Counted from the first letter of the stretch, positions 17,218 to 25,688 are shown. The stretch is DNA of 31,796 bases from CAYUMU01 sp964445985 (GCA_964445985.1 CAYUMU010000076.1:1-31796); one strand, 5' to 3'. Numbers and translations: made by a program. Notes: generated by a model not told the origin, from the letters alone.

Positions 17218-18890
17218 TCTGATGACAGCAGAAACGAATCAGTCCCTCCCGTTCGCAGCGTCAGCACTCCTTCGCGGAATCGTGCGCGATGTGCCCCGGT
17301 AGTCGTCGTGTAGTCGTCCCACCAAATGCGGATTCCCTCGAACATCGACAGGTATATTTCTCGCAGGGCCGGGGCTGCCGCAGAGGTGATTTGTTTTCGT
17401 ATTTGCCGCAACTTGTCGATGGCCTTCTCGACAGCTGCGGTCGCGTCCAGCTGTGGCTTATTCGCAATGAGCGCCAGCAGGTCGATTTGCCCTTGAACAT
17501 CCGCACGCTGCCGCTTCCAGTCGTCAAGCGCCGCAGAGGCGTCTGCCAGGTGCGAGGGGTCGATTAGCAGCAGCGACTCTGCTCCACGTTTCACCTTGGC
17601 GTCCAGCTCTTTCAGCTTTCGCTTGAGGCTGGCGGCGGTCGCTGGTTCCTTTGTCGATTTGGCCTGGGCCTCGATTTCGCAAGCAAGCTTTTGCCGAATC
17701 CGCTCCAGGTTGGCGTCTGCCAATGCAACAGTCTGTAGCCTATCAATCACCACCGACTCGATGGAGTCAGCCAGCACGCTTCGGCTGCGGCAAACACCCG
17801 GCCCTCGCTTGCCTCCGCTGCACACGTATCGCCGGCTCGCTTCTTTGCGACCCACGAGCCGGCAGCCACAATGTCCGCAAACCAGAACCCCGGTCAGAGG
17901 GAAAGGGCTGGCGGGTTTTGGTGTCCCGGTTCCCTTCCGACGTTTTGTCTTTCCTTGGGCGGCATCGAATAGCTCTTGGCTTACAAGCGGCTCGTGGGCG
18001 TCGTGTGTGACGATCAACCCAGCCTCTTGGGTGCCGGCCTTCACGATGTTCCCACCGTCACCAATCTGGTGATAACGGCCCTGCTTTCGCTGACCGTAGA
18101 CGATGGTGCCAACGTAGACTGGATTGGTGATAATCTGGCGGATCACCCCGCGGTGCCAAGTCGATCCCTTGGGGGATGGAATCCCTCGCAGGTTCAAGTC
18201 GCTGGCGATCCCGTTTAAGGTTGCGGGGGTATTGGCGAACTGGTCGAAAATCCAACGCACTGTCTCGGCGCCTCCTCCGTCAGACGGCGACAGTTGGCAG
18301 TGCCAGCCCCGCGGAGCAGCGAACATCTCACCGTAGGGCACCCGCTTCATAAGTTCGCCCGATTCGTTGTAGAGGCAGCGGTCGTACCCATAGGGCGGAA
18401 CGGTGCGATAGTGGCCACGCTTGGCGGCATCGATAGCCCCGCGGGTAGCGTTCCTGCTCAGATCGATTAGGAACTTCTTATTGCTGAAGTCCTGCCGCAA
18501 GCCGAACATGGCGCGGGCGCCGTCGTCTTGCCAATCGATAACGCCATCGGCCACGGTCACCAGCTTGGTAACTCCAGCTTGGATAAGCGGGTAAATCCAG
18601 TAGCCGGCTTCCAGACTGTCGAATCGGCCGAAGCGGCTTTGATCCCAACACAGGATTACCTCGTGATCCTGCCGCTCGCGTGCGTCCGCAATCATCTTCT
18701 GGAATTGCAGGCGCTTGTCGGTGGCGTCGCCGCTGATGCCCTCATCAGTGTACCAGCGAAGGATGTGATAACCATACCGGCTGGCCAGCTTGATGATCTC
18801 GGCACGCTGCTGGGCAGGGGATTTTTCCTGGGCGTCGCTGCTCATGCGAATGTAGGCGACGGCGGGGATGAGCTTGGTCTTGGCTGCCAT
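17064..18890 (-). CDS. Large serine recombinase (element integrase)
   Basis: A 608-residue enzyme from the ATG at 18890 (the frame is open to 18965). It has the resolvase catalytic domain (AVAYIRMSSDAQ, S17 the probable nucleophile; ILCWDQSRFGRFDSLEAGYW), a recombinase domain (GIASDLNLRGIPSPKGSTWH, ITNPVYVGTIVYGQ), a zinc ribbon with CGHCG and two later cysteines, and a coiled coil. Such enzymes integrate and excise phages and islands by site-specific recombination at attP and attB. Its last 50 or so codons, after about TDSFLLSSDP, lie in host dehydrogenase DNA read in another frame. So the C-terminus is changed by integration and attP overlaps the 3' end of the gene. It is separated from the upstream operon by a strong terminator. 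Confidence 0.93.
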   Translation of the reverse strand: MAAKTKLIPAVAYIRMSSDAQEKSPAQQRAEIIKLASRYGYHILRWYTDEGISGDATDKRLQFQKMIADARERQDHEVILCWDQSRFGRFDSLEAGYWIYPLIQAGVTKLVTVADGVIDWQDDGARAMFGLRQDFSNKKFLIDLSRNATRGAIDAAKRGHYRTVPPYGYDRCLYNESGELMKRVPYGEMFAAPRGWHCQLSPSDGGGAETVRWIFDQFANTPATLNGIASDLNLRGIPSPKGSTWHRGVIRQIITNPVYVGTIVYGQRKQGRYHQIGDGGNIVKAGTQEAGLIVTHDAHEPLVSQELFDAAQGKTKRRKGTGTPKPASPFPLTGVLVCGHCGCRLVGRKEASRRYVCSGGKRGPGVCRSRSVLADSIESVVIDRLQTVALADANLERIRQKLACEIEAQAKSTKEPATAASLKRKLKELDAKVKRGAESLLLIDPSHLADASAALDDWKRQRADVQGQIDLLALIANKPQLDATAAVEKAIDKLRQIRKQITSAAAPALREIYLSMFEGIRIWWDDYTTTTGAHRARFREGVLTLRTGGTDSFLLSSDPTIRCGRSLTSSSRPTSPVPTGGLIFSKESGISRCTTSRPTCRASRFGTS

Positions 18891-18967
18891 AAATATCACC
18901 AGGGCTGTGGGCGAGTTCTCGTGTGACGTGAATTTGTCGGGGGCACATTGTACGGATAATGGCAAAT

Positions 18968-19007
18968 CAAAAAAGCGGTCGCCCCCGCCTCACCGGAGAC
19001 AACCGCT
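18968..19007 (-). terminator. Rho-independent terminator of the three-gene operon
   Basis: On the minus strand a 13-bp stem (arms AGCGGTTGTCTCC and GGGGGCGACCGCT, with three G-T pairs) closes an 8-nt loop and is followed by a T-run (TTTTTT including the last stem base). It starts 16 bp after the stop of the gene ending at 19023 and lies ahead of the recombinase, which would need its own promoter. Confidence 0.85.
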
Positions 19008-19022
19008 CAAGTGGGCAGCAGC

Positions 19023-19412
19023 CTACGCCACAGCTTTGGCCTTTTCCTCCTGCTCGGCCACGAAATCGGCCGCGATCTCCACGGCGAGCCGCAGTGCCTC
19101 GGCTGTCGTCCCGAGGTTGTGACTAGCCTTGTTGCCGGCTTCCGCGACCTTGCGAAGCGTCTGGACCTCCACGGTGCCGAGGATGCCCAATTGTCGCAGG
19201 GTCAGGGCCATCTCGTTAATCGCCATCTTGGAGGTGGACTCACCGGTCGCCGACGCCAGCATGCGCCGAAGCTGCGTCTCCACGGCAGCCCTTGCCAACA
19301 TCGCCGCCGGCCGGAGGAACCTGGCCCGGAGCAGCGCCTTCGCTTCTCGGACGAGTCGGTGAGGAGTTTGCGGTGGGACACCAGTTCGTTTCGTTTCCAC
19401 ATCAACGCTCAT
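19023..19412 (-). CDS. Small helical protein, possibly HEPN/DUF4145-like
   Basis: A 129-residue protein starting at ATG 19412, which overlaps the preceding stop as ATGA; the open frame runs back to 19643, but that part is a shadow of the upstream gene. The core reads LARAAVETQLRRMLAS, then LRQLGILGTVEVQTLRKV, then AEAGNKASHNLGTTAEALRL. A first helix with ARAAxE and a late R-x4-GNKASH resembles DUF4145/HEPN-type helical bundles (compare their RxxGNxAAH). If so, RNA binding or cleavage is possible, but the canonical Rx4-6H motif is not clearly met. Last gene of the operon, just before the terminator. Family call is tentative. Confidence 0.78.
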   Translation of the reverse strand: MSVDVETKRTGVPPQTPHRLVREAKALLRARFLRPAAMLARAAVETQLRRMLASATGESTSKMAINEMALTLRQLGILGTVEVQTLRKVAEAGNKASHNLGTTAEALRLAVEIAADFVAEQEEKAKAVA

Positions 19413-19942
19413 GTCGCACCCCCTCCGCTCGTAAGCAGGTCGATCGCGAGTCGGCAGGCAATCTTCAATTTGGCCGCCCCCAGGTCGCCCCAGGGCTCTT
19501 CCCACGCACCCCGGACAACCTTTGCCGCCGACGCGTCGATACCGCTGAGGTGAGGCAGGAGGTCCGTAAGCGGCACCAGCCCGTATTCCTCCGAGGGGAA
19601 GAGCGATCGCACGGCCAGGTCGAGCGCTTGCATTAGGAGCCAAGTTGCTGGCCGGTCCAATGATTGGCGCCGAAGCATCCGAGCAACCCCAATGAGCGCT
19701 CGCAGCCCCTGGGCCAGTTCAGCCCTGTCGGCAGTCGATGATGCACTCCCCGCCGACACGCTTGCCAGCAGGCCGGCGACACCCCATTGATGCTGAGAGG
19801 GGGCGCGACGAACGGCATGCACTGCTTGACTGCGGAATCGAACGTCAGAACAAGCCTCACCTGGGGCAGGCCAGGTTGACGAGAGGAGTGTCAACGCTTG
19901 GGCTAGAACGGGGTCATGGGATTCGAGTAGTGCCTCCTTCAT
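19409..19942 (-). CDS. Unknown protein, possible divergent paralogue of the next gene
   Basis: A 177-residue protein from the ATG at 19942, overlapping the preceding stop as ATGA; the frame open to 20125 is a shadow. It overlaps the following start by 4 bp as well, so all three genes are translationally coupled. The C-terminal half (SLDRPATWLLMQALDLAVRS, LTDLLPHLSGIDASAAKVVR, LGAAKLKIACRLAIDLLTS) can be laid by eye over the downstream 129-residue protein: RPA-x-L, an A-rich helix, L-x2-L, a central R and a closing A-x4-A helix. The GNxxxH motif is missing. The N-terminal half is unassigned. No signal peptide. Confidence 0.75.
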   Translation of the reverse strand: MKEALLESHDPVLAQALTLLSSTWPAPGEACSDVRFRSQAVHAVRRAPSQHQWGVAGLLASVSAGSASSTADRAELAQGLRALIGVARMLRRQSLDRPATWLLMQALDLAVRSLFPSEEYGLVPLTDLLPHLSGIDASAAKVVRGAWEEPWGDLGAAKLKIACRLAIDLLTSGGGAT

Positions 19943-20955
19943 GCGACACCTCCATTCTTGTTGGCGATGGCGTCGGCGACCTTGGATTGAAGCGTGCCGA
20001 CCATTGCCGCCAGGGCCACCGTAAACGCCGCCGGTGCAGGACCGCCAATTCCGGCGTAGTGTTCTAGCGCCATGATGGTCCCAGCCTCGCTTTCGCTGAG
20101 TTGGGCAGAGCAGCACAGCTTCCACGGCAAATTCATGCGAGCGATAACCCGATCGTTCCGCAGCCCGAGCCGGAGTTGAAGCAGTTCGAGTTGTAGGCGC
20201 CGCAGCCGTTTCAGCTGCTCACGCACCGGGTCGGGAAGCGTTTCGCAACGGTTTCGGCGCCAAGTGAAATGGTCGATTGGCGGCAAACCGGCCGCAACTG
20301 CTGCCTCTTGCGTGAGCCGAAGCTGGCGACCATGTTCCGTCTCATTCTTTCCAGCTGGCTGAGGTGCAGATTGGTTGAGCCGGTGCGCCAACGGCGGCGT
20401 AGCAGCATCCAGCGTTTCCGCCAGCGTCCACCGCTCATCCCATCGGGGATCGTCAGATTGGAGCAGGCCGGCATCCTGGTGTGCCTTTGCGCCCTGGTCT
20501 TCGGTCAGCTTCTTCTCAGCCTCACCGATTACGAGTGAGAGCAGTTCGACGAACGCTGGAATAACTGGCAGACCCTGATCGACATGAAACTCAATCGCAA
20601 GAACGCGGCCGACCTCGGTATCCGAGAGCATGCAGCACCGATGCAATTCGCGCGGCAACTGCGCCGGCCGGAACCGCTTACCGATCGACCAGTCGAACCA
20701 AAGTTCCAATCGTTGCCGAAGCAAGTCGCGGAGTCGGTTAAGGCCGCCGCGGACCTCTTCAGGCAGTCGATCCTCGCTGTGAGGTTTGTCCCACAGCGTA
20801 ATCGGAGGCAACCCGTTGGCCTGAGCAGCTGTCGCCGCCAAGTTGCGGTAGCGATCTTGCTTTCGCTTCTGTCGCTCTCGGCTGGTTTCGGTACGCGGGT
20901 TCGAGGCTTGAAGCGTCGAGGCTTTGGGGCGGAACGGGGAGAAAATGGCGCCCAT
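19939..20955 (-). CDS. Unknown protein with an internal tandem duplication
   Basis: A 338-residue protein from the ATG at 20955 (AAGGA about 11 nt ahead). The frame is open to 21375, with another ATG at 21297 behind GAAGGA, but the codon use of the extra part looks non-coding. Two similar blocks are visible, about 40-150 and 215-325: GLPPI near the start of each, LP-x2-VR-x2-L-x-RLR, a leucine-rich helix ending in a G-x-R stretch, LP-x-x-L, LS-x-x-E-x-G-x-x-x-A-x-E, and a closing helix with AF. A charged linker (150-210) separates them. I recognise no family. First gene of a coupled operon with two small helical proteins. Confidence 0.8.
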   Translation of the reverse strand: MGAIFSPFRPKASTLQASNPRTETSRERQKRKQDRYRNLAATAAQANGLPPITLWDKPHSEDRLPEEVRGGLNRLRDLLRQRLELWFDWSIGKRFRPAQLPRELHRCCMLSDTEVGRVLAIEFHVDQGLPVIPAFVELLSLVIGEAEKKLTEDQGAKAHQDAGLLQSDDPRWDERWTLAETLDAATPPLAHRLNQSAPQPAGKNETEHGRQLRLTQEAAVAAGLPPIDHFTWRRNRCETLPDPVREQLKRLRRLQLELLQLRLGLRNDRVIARMNLPWKLCCSAQLSESEAGTIMALEHYAGIGGPAPAAFTVALAAMVGTLQSKVADAIANKNGGVA

Positions 20956-21595
20956 TGTAAAGAGAGTCCTTTCTTGTGCGCGCGGGCCGCCACCGTTCCG
21001 TGGGAAGGGCATTCCATGCTCGGCCGGCTTCGCCGTTCTGGCTTCCAGCGCCGTGCCAAGGGGAGAATGGGCGTCCGCGAAAGAAAGGAACCCCCGCGCT
21101 GCAAGCGAGGGCGAGGCCCCAGCAAGCAGACGGGGGCCGTTGGACAACCCGAGCGCAAACAACAGGCGTGAGCCCGCACACTCCCTATCAAGGCGGTATA
21201 GAAACCACCCGGCCGCCCTTGCTCTCCACCTACGTGGGTCAACGCTTGGATACGGCGCAGAAGCGCACGGGCTCACGCCCTGATGTTGAGTAAGCATCGT
21301 GTTGTCCTTCGTTATCTGGGCCGAGGCCCGGTTTTGATGAGGACAACTGTACACGAAAGGATGTGGACCTTTCAAGCAGAAATAGTGGGAGTTTCGAGTT
21401 CACGGGTTAATCGCGCTAGAATTGTTTAAGCGAGCGGTAGTGCGTCCCAGGCGCCTGTCGTATGAGAGAACGCCCCTCCATCGCCCGCGAATCCATCGCG
21501 ACCGTTGAGTCGATTCGGTAGCATTCTTATCCTGCCCTTTTGAGGACAGTCCGACAGATCGGTGGCAACGGCTCATATTCGGCGTGAAACTGCAA
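20956..21595. other. Leader and promoter region of the three-gene operon, with a 12-bp inverted repeat
   Basis: About 640 bp between the duplicated-domain gene and the OLD gene, both on the minus strand. GGCGTGAGCCCG at 21165-21176 is repeated exactly inverted at 21268-21279, about 90 bp apart. Three minus-strand frames stay open through 20956-21180, as expected of GC-rich sequence, without recognisable protein. It may be a long structured leader, a small RNA, or an extended N-terminus of the operon's first gene starting at 21297. I cannot decide. Confidence 0.4.
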
Positions 21596-23599
21596 TTAAC
21601 CTGAAGTTGACGGCTGAGCTTCTGCGGCAAACAAAGCAGGAGCGACAGCAGTCTCAGCAGTTTTTTTACCTAATCCGGGAACCTGCTCCGCGAATGCGAG
21701 GATTCGATTAGCCACTTCTGTCATTGCGTTTGATACGAACTTATCTTCTTGAAAAAGCTGATCGAGGATGCATGCGATGAACATTTTGTTCTTTGATGAG
21801 CTTCCGATGAATCCCATTGTCTGCCGAACATGGTTCGCAGTTTGTTCCCACTTCTTTTGTCCCACCTCTGATTCGACGACATTAGCGAGGCTGGTGTGCC
21901 ATACTGTACAGTTTTGGTGGTACGCGGGAGTCTTGGGCATTGGATCGGCGGACGACAGATCGCAGAGCGTCAGGATGCAGTTATTGTCTCGTTTCTGGTT
22001 TCCTGGCGTTTTGGTGTCACCGTCGATAATGGCGTAGGTGTGAATGCAAAGTTCCTTCGCGATGGCTAGCGGCCGACTCATGGCATTCTTGCCGCCTGTG
22101 GTGATGAAGTGGCACCCAAGTCTGCGGAAATCCCTCCATCGATCTGTGATAACCAAATGCGCCGATAGGAAACCGACGTCTTCAAGACCTTCGACCAATA
22201 CGGCCACGCGTGAGAAATATAGTTCCCGTTGCGATGGCTGCATAATCTGCTCGATCGATGCAATGGTCTTTGATGGCAGTTGAGGTTTCTCTCCGAGTGC
22301 GTTCGCAATGATGTCGTGAACTCTCTGGTAGGTTGTCGATGCTACGAGCGAGCACTTATCTTCGTGTCGTTTGCGGACGACGCGAACGCTCTCAAAGCCT
22401 TTGGAAGACACGAAGTACGGACTGTGCGTACTGATAATGACTTGCGTGTTGGCCTTCTGGCAGTCTGCCAACGACTCTAGCACCGACGACATATGCTGTG
22501 CTTGTGGCGGGTGCTGGTAGAGTTCCGGCTCTTCGAATCCGAGGAGAAGTGTCGGGCTGGACTCTGAATTCACGGACGCAAGTTCGTGCAGTACGGCGAC
22601 CAGGAAAGATCGTTGCATACCATGCCCGAGACGCGATACTTCGCCGACAAAGTTATCCTCGCCAATCGTAGCGCGTGCCAATGGCTCGCGAACCTCAACC
22701 GACTTGCTTTCGTCGTAGTGCCAGCCAAGGCGTAGCATCGCACTAGGGCTTGCCCACTCTTTGAGCCTCTCTTGCATTGAGTTCTCCAGATCGACGAGCG
22801 CTCCCTTCTCCGCTTCAACAATCTTCTGGTAGTCCACTTGCACTTGCTTCTTCAGCGCGGCGATTGGCTCCTTGAAATTCACTTTGCTTCGAACTGTACG
22901 GTCGAGCAGATCTGTCATCGCACACTTCGTACCCTCCTGCTGTTCAGTCGATGCGTCTTTTACAGCAGGAACGTAGACCCACTGAACGTATTTTCTGAGG
23001 AGATTTGCCCCTTTGGTGAAACCGAAAAACTGCATAGGGGATTCGAGCAGTTTACACAGTTCTGGATGTGCCTCTTCAAATTCGCGTAATGCCTCTTCTC
23101 GCTTCGGCCCCGTGCTAGCTGTCGGAAGTTTCGAATGCTTCTTACGGATGCCATCATAAATCTTCTGCAATTCTGCGGCCTTCGCGCCATCCTCCACGGC
23201 CTTGAAGTACGGAGCGAAGTCGGGCATCACATTGCGAGCCCCAAACTGCTTAACTTCCGCCGTTTTCGTGACCTCGCTCCACGTGGCCTGTGCGGATACA
23301 ACGAGTCGCCCCTGGCGATAATAAAGTTGAAGCTCGTCCTGTGCTTCCTTGCTTAGGTCTTTGAACGTCAGCGTGATCTTTACCGGCTTTGAGACATCGC
23401 CGTAGTGAAAATCTTCGCTGGATAGGTCGAGTACGTTGGTGGCCGTGGAGGCATTGTTGCGGAAGAAGACGTTGAGCGCGGTGAGGACAGTTGACTTGCC
23501 TGCGCCGTTTGGGCCGACGAGGCAGGTGTAGGAGTCAAACTCAACGGTCTCATCTTTAAATGATCGGAAGTTTTCGATTCGAATCTTTTCGAGTCGCAT
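21596..23599 (-). CDS. OLD-family ATPase-TOPRIM nuclease
   Basis: A 667-residue protein. The N-terminal ABC/SMC-type ATPase starts with MRLEKIRIENFRSF and has Walker A GPNGAGKST (29-37), a signature-like RLGHGMQRS (323-331), Walker B LLLGFEEPEL (351-360) and the H-loop STHSP (390-394). The C-terminal TOPRIM domain shows AVLVEGLEDVGF (E470, E473/D474) and AIIDGDTK (D526, D528). This is the order of class 1 OLD nucleases; relatives such as P2 Old and GajA act in phage exclusion. No UvrD-like GajB partner lies next to it. It may defend the element or its host against phages (inference). It sits among same-strand element genes with its own upstream gap. Confidence 0.92.
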   Translation of the reverse strand: MRLEKIRIENFRSFKDETVEFDSYTCLVGPNGAGKSTVLTALNVFFRNNASTATNVLDLSSEDFHYGDVSKPVKITLTFKDLSKEAQDELQLYYRQGRLVVSAQATWSEVTKTAEVKQFGARNVMPDFAPYFKAVEDGAKAAELQKIYDGIRKKHSKLPTASTGPKREEALREFEEAHPELCKLLESPMQFFGFTKGANLLRKYVQWVYVPAVKDASTEQQEGTKCAMTDLLDRTVRSKVNFKEPIAALKKQVQVDYQKIVEAEKGALVDLENSMQERLKEWASPSAMLRLGWHYDESKSVEVREPLARATIGEDNFVGEVSRLGHGMQRSFLVAVLHELASVNSESSPTLLLGFEEPELYQHPPQAQHMSSVLESLADCQKANTQVIISTHSPYFVSSKGFESVRVVRKRHEDKCSLVASTTYQRVHDIIANALGEKPQLPSKTIASIEQIMQPSQRELYFSRVAVLVEGLEDVGFLSAHLVITDRWRDFRRLGCHFITTGGKNAMSRPLAIAKELCIHTYAIIDGDTKTPGNQKRDNNCILTLCDLSSADPMPKTPAYHQNCTVWHTSLANVVESEVGQKKWEQTANHVRQTMGFIGSSSKNKMFIACILDQLFQEDKFVSNAMTEVANRILAFAEQVPGLGKKTAETAVAPALFAAEAQPSTSG

Positions 23600-23652
23600 A
23601 GCACCGGTCTCCAGAGCGTGAATTGAGGGGGCTTATGCTAGCACACCCCTCG

Positions 23653-23670
23653 CCAGGGTGGAAGCCCTGG
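23653..23670. repeat. Short dyad CCAGGG-N6-CCCTGG upstream of the OLD gene
   Basis: A 6-bp perfect stem with a 6-nt loop (TGGAAG) lies 54 bp before the OLD start codon, inside the 307-bp gap 23600-23906. The wording CAGGGTGGAAGCCCTGG reminds me of dispersed planctomycete intergenic repeats, from memory only. No gene is recognised in the gap; on the minus strand it also holds TTGACA-like hexamers near 23730 that could be a promoter. Confidence 0.4.
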
Positions 23671-23906
23671 GCTGGGACATCAGCGCCGTCAAACTTTGCC
23701 GCTACGCTCCGTAAGTCCATCGTCAATTTGTCAACAACTTTGCTGTTGAACCCGGTTTCTTGCTTGGGCACTTCCAACTTAGCCTCTTAAGTGTGGCGAA
23801 TTCGAGATGGTAGTTCTGCGGTTTGTGGCATTGGAAATGGGCTCGGTTGCGATGAATTGTCTATCACCGGGTCAGTCTGTGGAAATTGCAGTTCGCACTT
23901 GGCTGC

Positions 23907-24242
23907 CTACGATTCCGTTGCCTCCGCCTCTTGCTGCCGGCTCATGTGGAAGTGGACAATCTGGACGAGCGCCACAAAGTCGGGGATCATGCCCCGCTTC
24001 TGGTAGCGATAGCGGGCGGCTCGAATGGACTTGCACAGGCCGGGCCACTCCCAGGCCAGTTGCTCGGCTTGGTGGAGGTGGCCAATCGCGAGCGGGCGGT
24101 GGTGGCAAGCTCCCTCGCCAACCTCGCCAATTAACACCCAAGCCGAGCCCAGGTGCTTCTCGACATGGAGCAGGTCGCACTTACGGTGGGGCCGAGTAAA
24201 CGGTCTGGTCGAGGCGGTCTTGAGGTCGTGATTGCAGGTCAT
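23907..24242 (-). CDS. Small protein of unknown function
   Basis: A 111-residue protein starting at ATG 24242 with a purine-rich GAGAGAG ahead. Residues include KCDLLHVEKHLGSAWVLIGE, HHRPLAIGHLHQAEQLAWEW and GMIPDFVALVQIVHFHMSRQ, a balanced composition with histidines and aromatic residues that looks like real protein, although a 102-residue frame overlaps it. It follows 36 bp after the stop of the 136-residue gene and is probably the last gene of the same transcript. No family recognised. Confidence 0.55.
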   Translation of the reverse strand: MTCNHDLKTASTRPFTRPHRKCDLLHVEKHLGSAWVLIGEVGEGACHHRPLAIGHLHQAEQLAWEWPGLCKSIRAARYRYQKRGMIPDFVALVQIVHFHMSRQQEAEATES

Positions 24243-24278
24243 GCTCTCTCTCGGGCCAAAGGTGGATAGTGAACGAAA

Positions 24279-24689
24279 TCAGGCTTCAGGGAGCCCAGGT
24301 TGGGGACTGGGCGAGGTCGTCTCTGTCGGCACGGCGGTATCTGTCGTCAAGCCGTTCTGAGCCTTCTCCAGCGTTCGGCGATTGGCCAGGACTACTCTGA
24401 CGATGGATTGAAAGTCGATCGGCTCACCGCGGCGATTATGTCGTCGCCAGGCCCCGCGTAGCGTGCGGTTGATTGGCGGCCAGGGCTTCGATGCCTCAAT
24501 GGCTCGGCCGAAGTGTTGGGCGAGAAGGTGCTCGCAGACGTGCCCGCCCGTGCAGGCCATGCTCCTTGCGGTACGCAGGTGCGACCTCACTTCGTCGATG
24601 GCGAGGACCACTTCAGCTGGCCGCGACTTCATGCCGGCAGTTGCGATTGCAGCCGCGGCGGCGTACTTCGCTTGGCAGGGACAGGGCAT
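24279..24689 (-). CDS. Small protein of unknown function
   Basis: A 136-residue protein whose ATG follows directly on the TAA of the cysteine-rich gene, with no base between. Two cysteines near the start (MPCPC), an alanine-rich helix, then EVVLAIDEVRSHLRTARSMA, HVCEHLLAQHFGRAIEASKP, a basic patch (LRGAWRRHNRRGE), VRVVLANRRTLEKAQ, and a threonine- and proline-rich tail. It is probably helical and soluble. No family recognised. The zero spacing indicates coupled translation with the gene before it. Confidence 0.65.
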   Translation of the reverse strand: MPCPCQAKYAAAAAIATAGMKSRPAEVVLAIDEVRSHLRTARSMACTGGHVCEHLLAQHFGRAIEASKPWPPINRTLRGAWRRHNRRGEPIDFQSIVRVVLANRRTLEKAQNGLTTDTAVPTETTSPSPQPGLPEA

Positions 24690-25685
24690 TTATGCACCTC
24701 CGCATAGCGTGAGATTGAAGTCAAACTGCCAGGTTTCACCAGCTTCATATTCTTCGCAACCTGGCGGGGTGATGTTCTGAAAAAGAGCGCTTGCCGTTGT
24801 CGTTCCCCCTGGAATGGATAGTGTCCCGTAGGCCGTCTCAAAAGTCGTGAATACCACGCCGCCGATAGTAAGGTTGGCTACCCATTGACCATCGACGCAA
24901 AGAAACTCAAAGCTCGACGTCTCCGTACCCGAGACATCTATTAGCCAGTGGTTCTCGTCAACGAGCGGGAACTCGACCGGGTCTGTGTTATGGAGGGCAA
25001 CCGCTGGACAGCCCTCAGTGGCGTCCCAGCCAATCCTGCCGCTCTCTTGTGCGAACTCGTCCAGGCTTTCGCCACACGGAATGCAATCTGCCAAGCACGC
25101 TTCGCAGGGGCCGGGGTCTTCACAGCTAGCCATTGTGAATGCAATCTCTGCGAGCCCCGAGCCTCCGCAAATACCCTCAAGGCCACTGAAGGACGCGACA
25201 CCAAACCCATCCAGCGTGGCGGTGAAGGTCACTGAGTCGAGTGTTAGGTTGGCCTTCCAAGCACCTTCGGCGCAATAGAGGGTAACCTGCCATTCGATGT
25301 CGCACGATCCCGAGTACTGCCATGTGTCATTGCCGATATAGGGCAGGCTGTATTCGCCATCGATGCAGGTGCAAGCCTCGCCCAGATCAGGAACAATAGT
25401 CATGGTTCCCGATTCGCGGGACCATGAACTCTCGCCACAAGTCGCACACGTTTTGGGGTAGGATTCCGCCACAGTGAATATCTCGGGCGTGGTGCAGGTG
25501 ACGTTGCGGTTGGTGATTTCCCAACAGCCCCCATCCTCACCCGAATCACGCCGCAGCACATCTCCAAGGTTGTACATCGACAGGTCGCTGTCGGTGACGA
25601 TCGTCTCAGCCGTGCCGCACAGCGTCAGCTCCGTGCAGGTTCTGTTGCAAGGCGGGCAGCAACCCATTCCAACTCCCAGGCCCAT
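24690..25685 (-). CDS. Cysteine-rich protein with a repeated beta domain
   Basis: A 331-residue acidic protein with about 23 cysteines, many in pairs (GCCPPCNRTC, CATC, CTC, CEACLADCIPC). Two copies of a beta-type unit are visible: WQVTLYCAEGAWKANLTLDS-VTFTATLDGFG and FEFLCVDGQWVANLTIGG-VVFTTFETAYG, each ending in a glycine- and serine-rich turn and a late cysteine. The paired cysteines suggest metal sites or disulfides. There is no signal peptide. I associate such proteins with planctomycete prophage-like loci, perhaps as virion or surface components, but this is recollection. It starts 3 bp after a 33-residue ORF and is followed at once by the next gene. Confidence 0.75.
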   Translation of the reverse strand: MGLGVGMGCCPPCNRTCTELTLCGTAETIVTDSDLSMYNLGDVLRRDSGEDGGCWEITNRNVTCTTPEIFTVAESYPKTCATCGESSWSRESGTMTIVPDLGEACTCIDGEYSLPYIGNDTWQYSGSCDIEWQVTLYCAEGAWKANLTLDSVTFTATLDGFGVASFSGLEGICGGSGLAEIAFTMASCEDPGPCEACLADCIPCGESLDEFAQESGRIGWDATEGCPAVALHNTDPVEFPLVDENHWLIDVSGTETSSFEFLCVDGQWVANLTIGGVVFTTFETAYGTLSIPGGTTTASALFQNITPPGCEEYEAGETWQFDFNLTLCGGA

Positions 25686-25688
25686 TTC

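Noticed and set aside
20529..21242. A 237-codon minus-strand frame overlapping the duplicated-domain gene
   Set aside because: It is out of frame with the gene that shows a clear internal duplication and overlapping start/stop coupling; its translation is arginine- and serine-rich as expected of a GC-rich shadow.
23872..24199. Alternative frames on both strands over the 111-residue gene
   Set aside because: They are proline-, arginine- and glycine-rich; the 23907-24242 frame has a more natural composition and continues the same-strand gene series.
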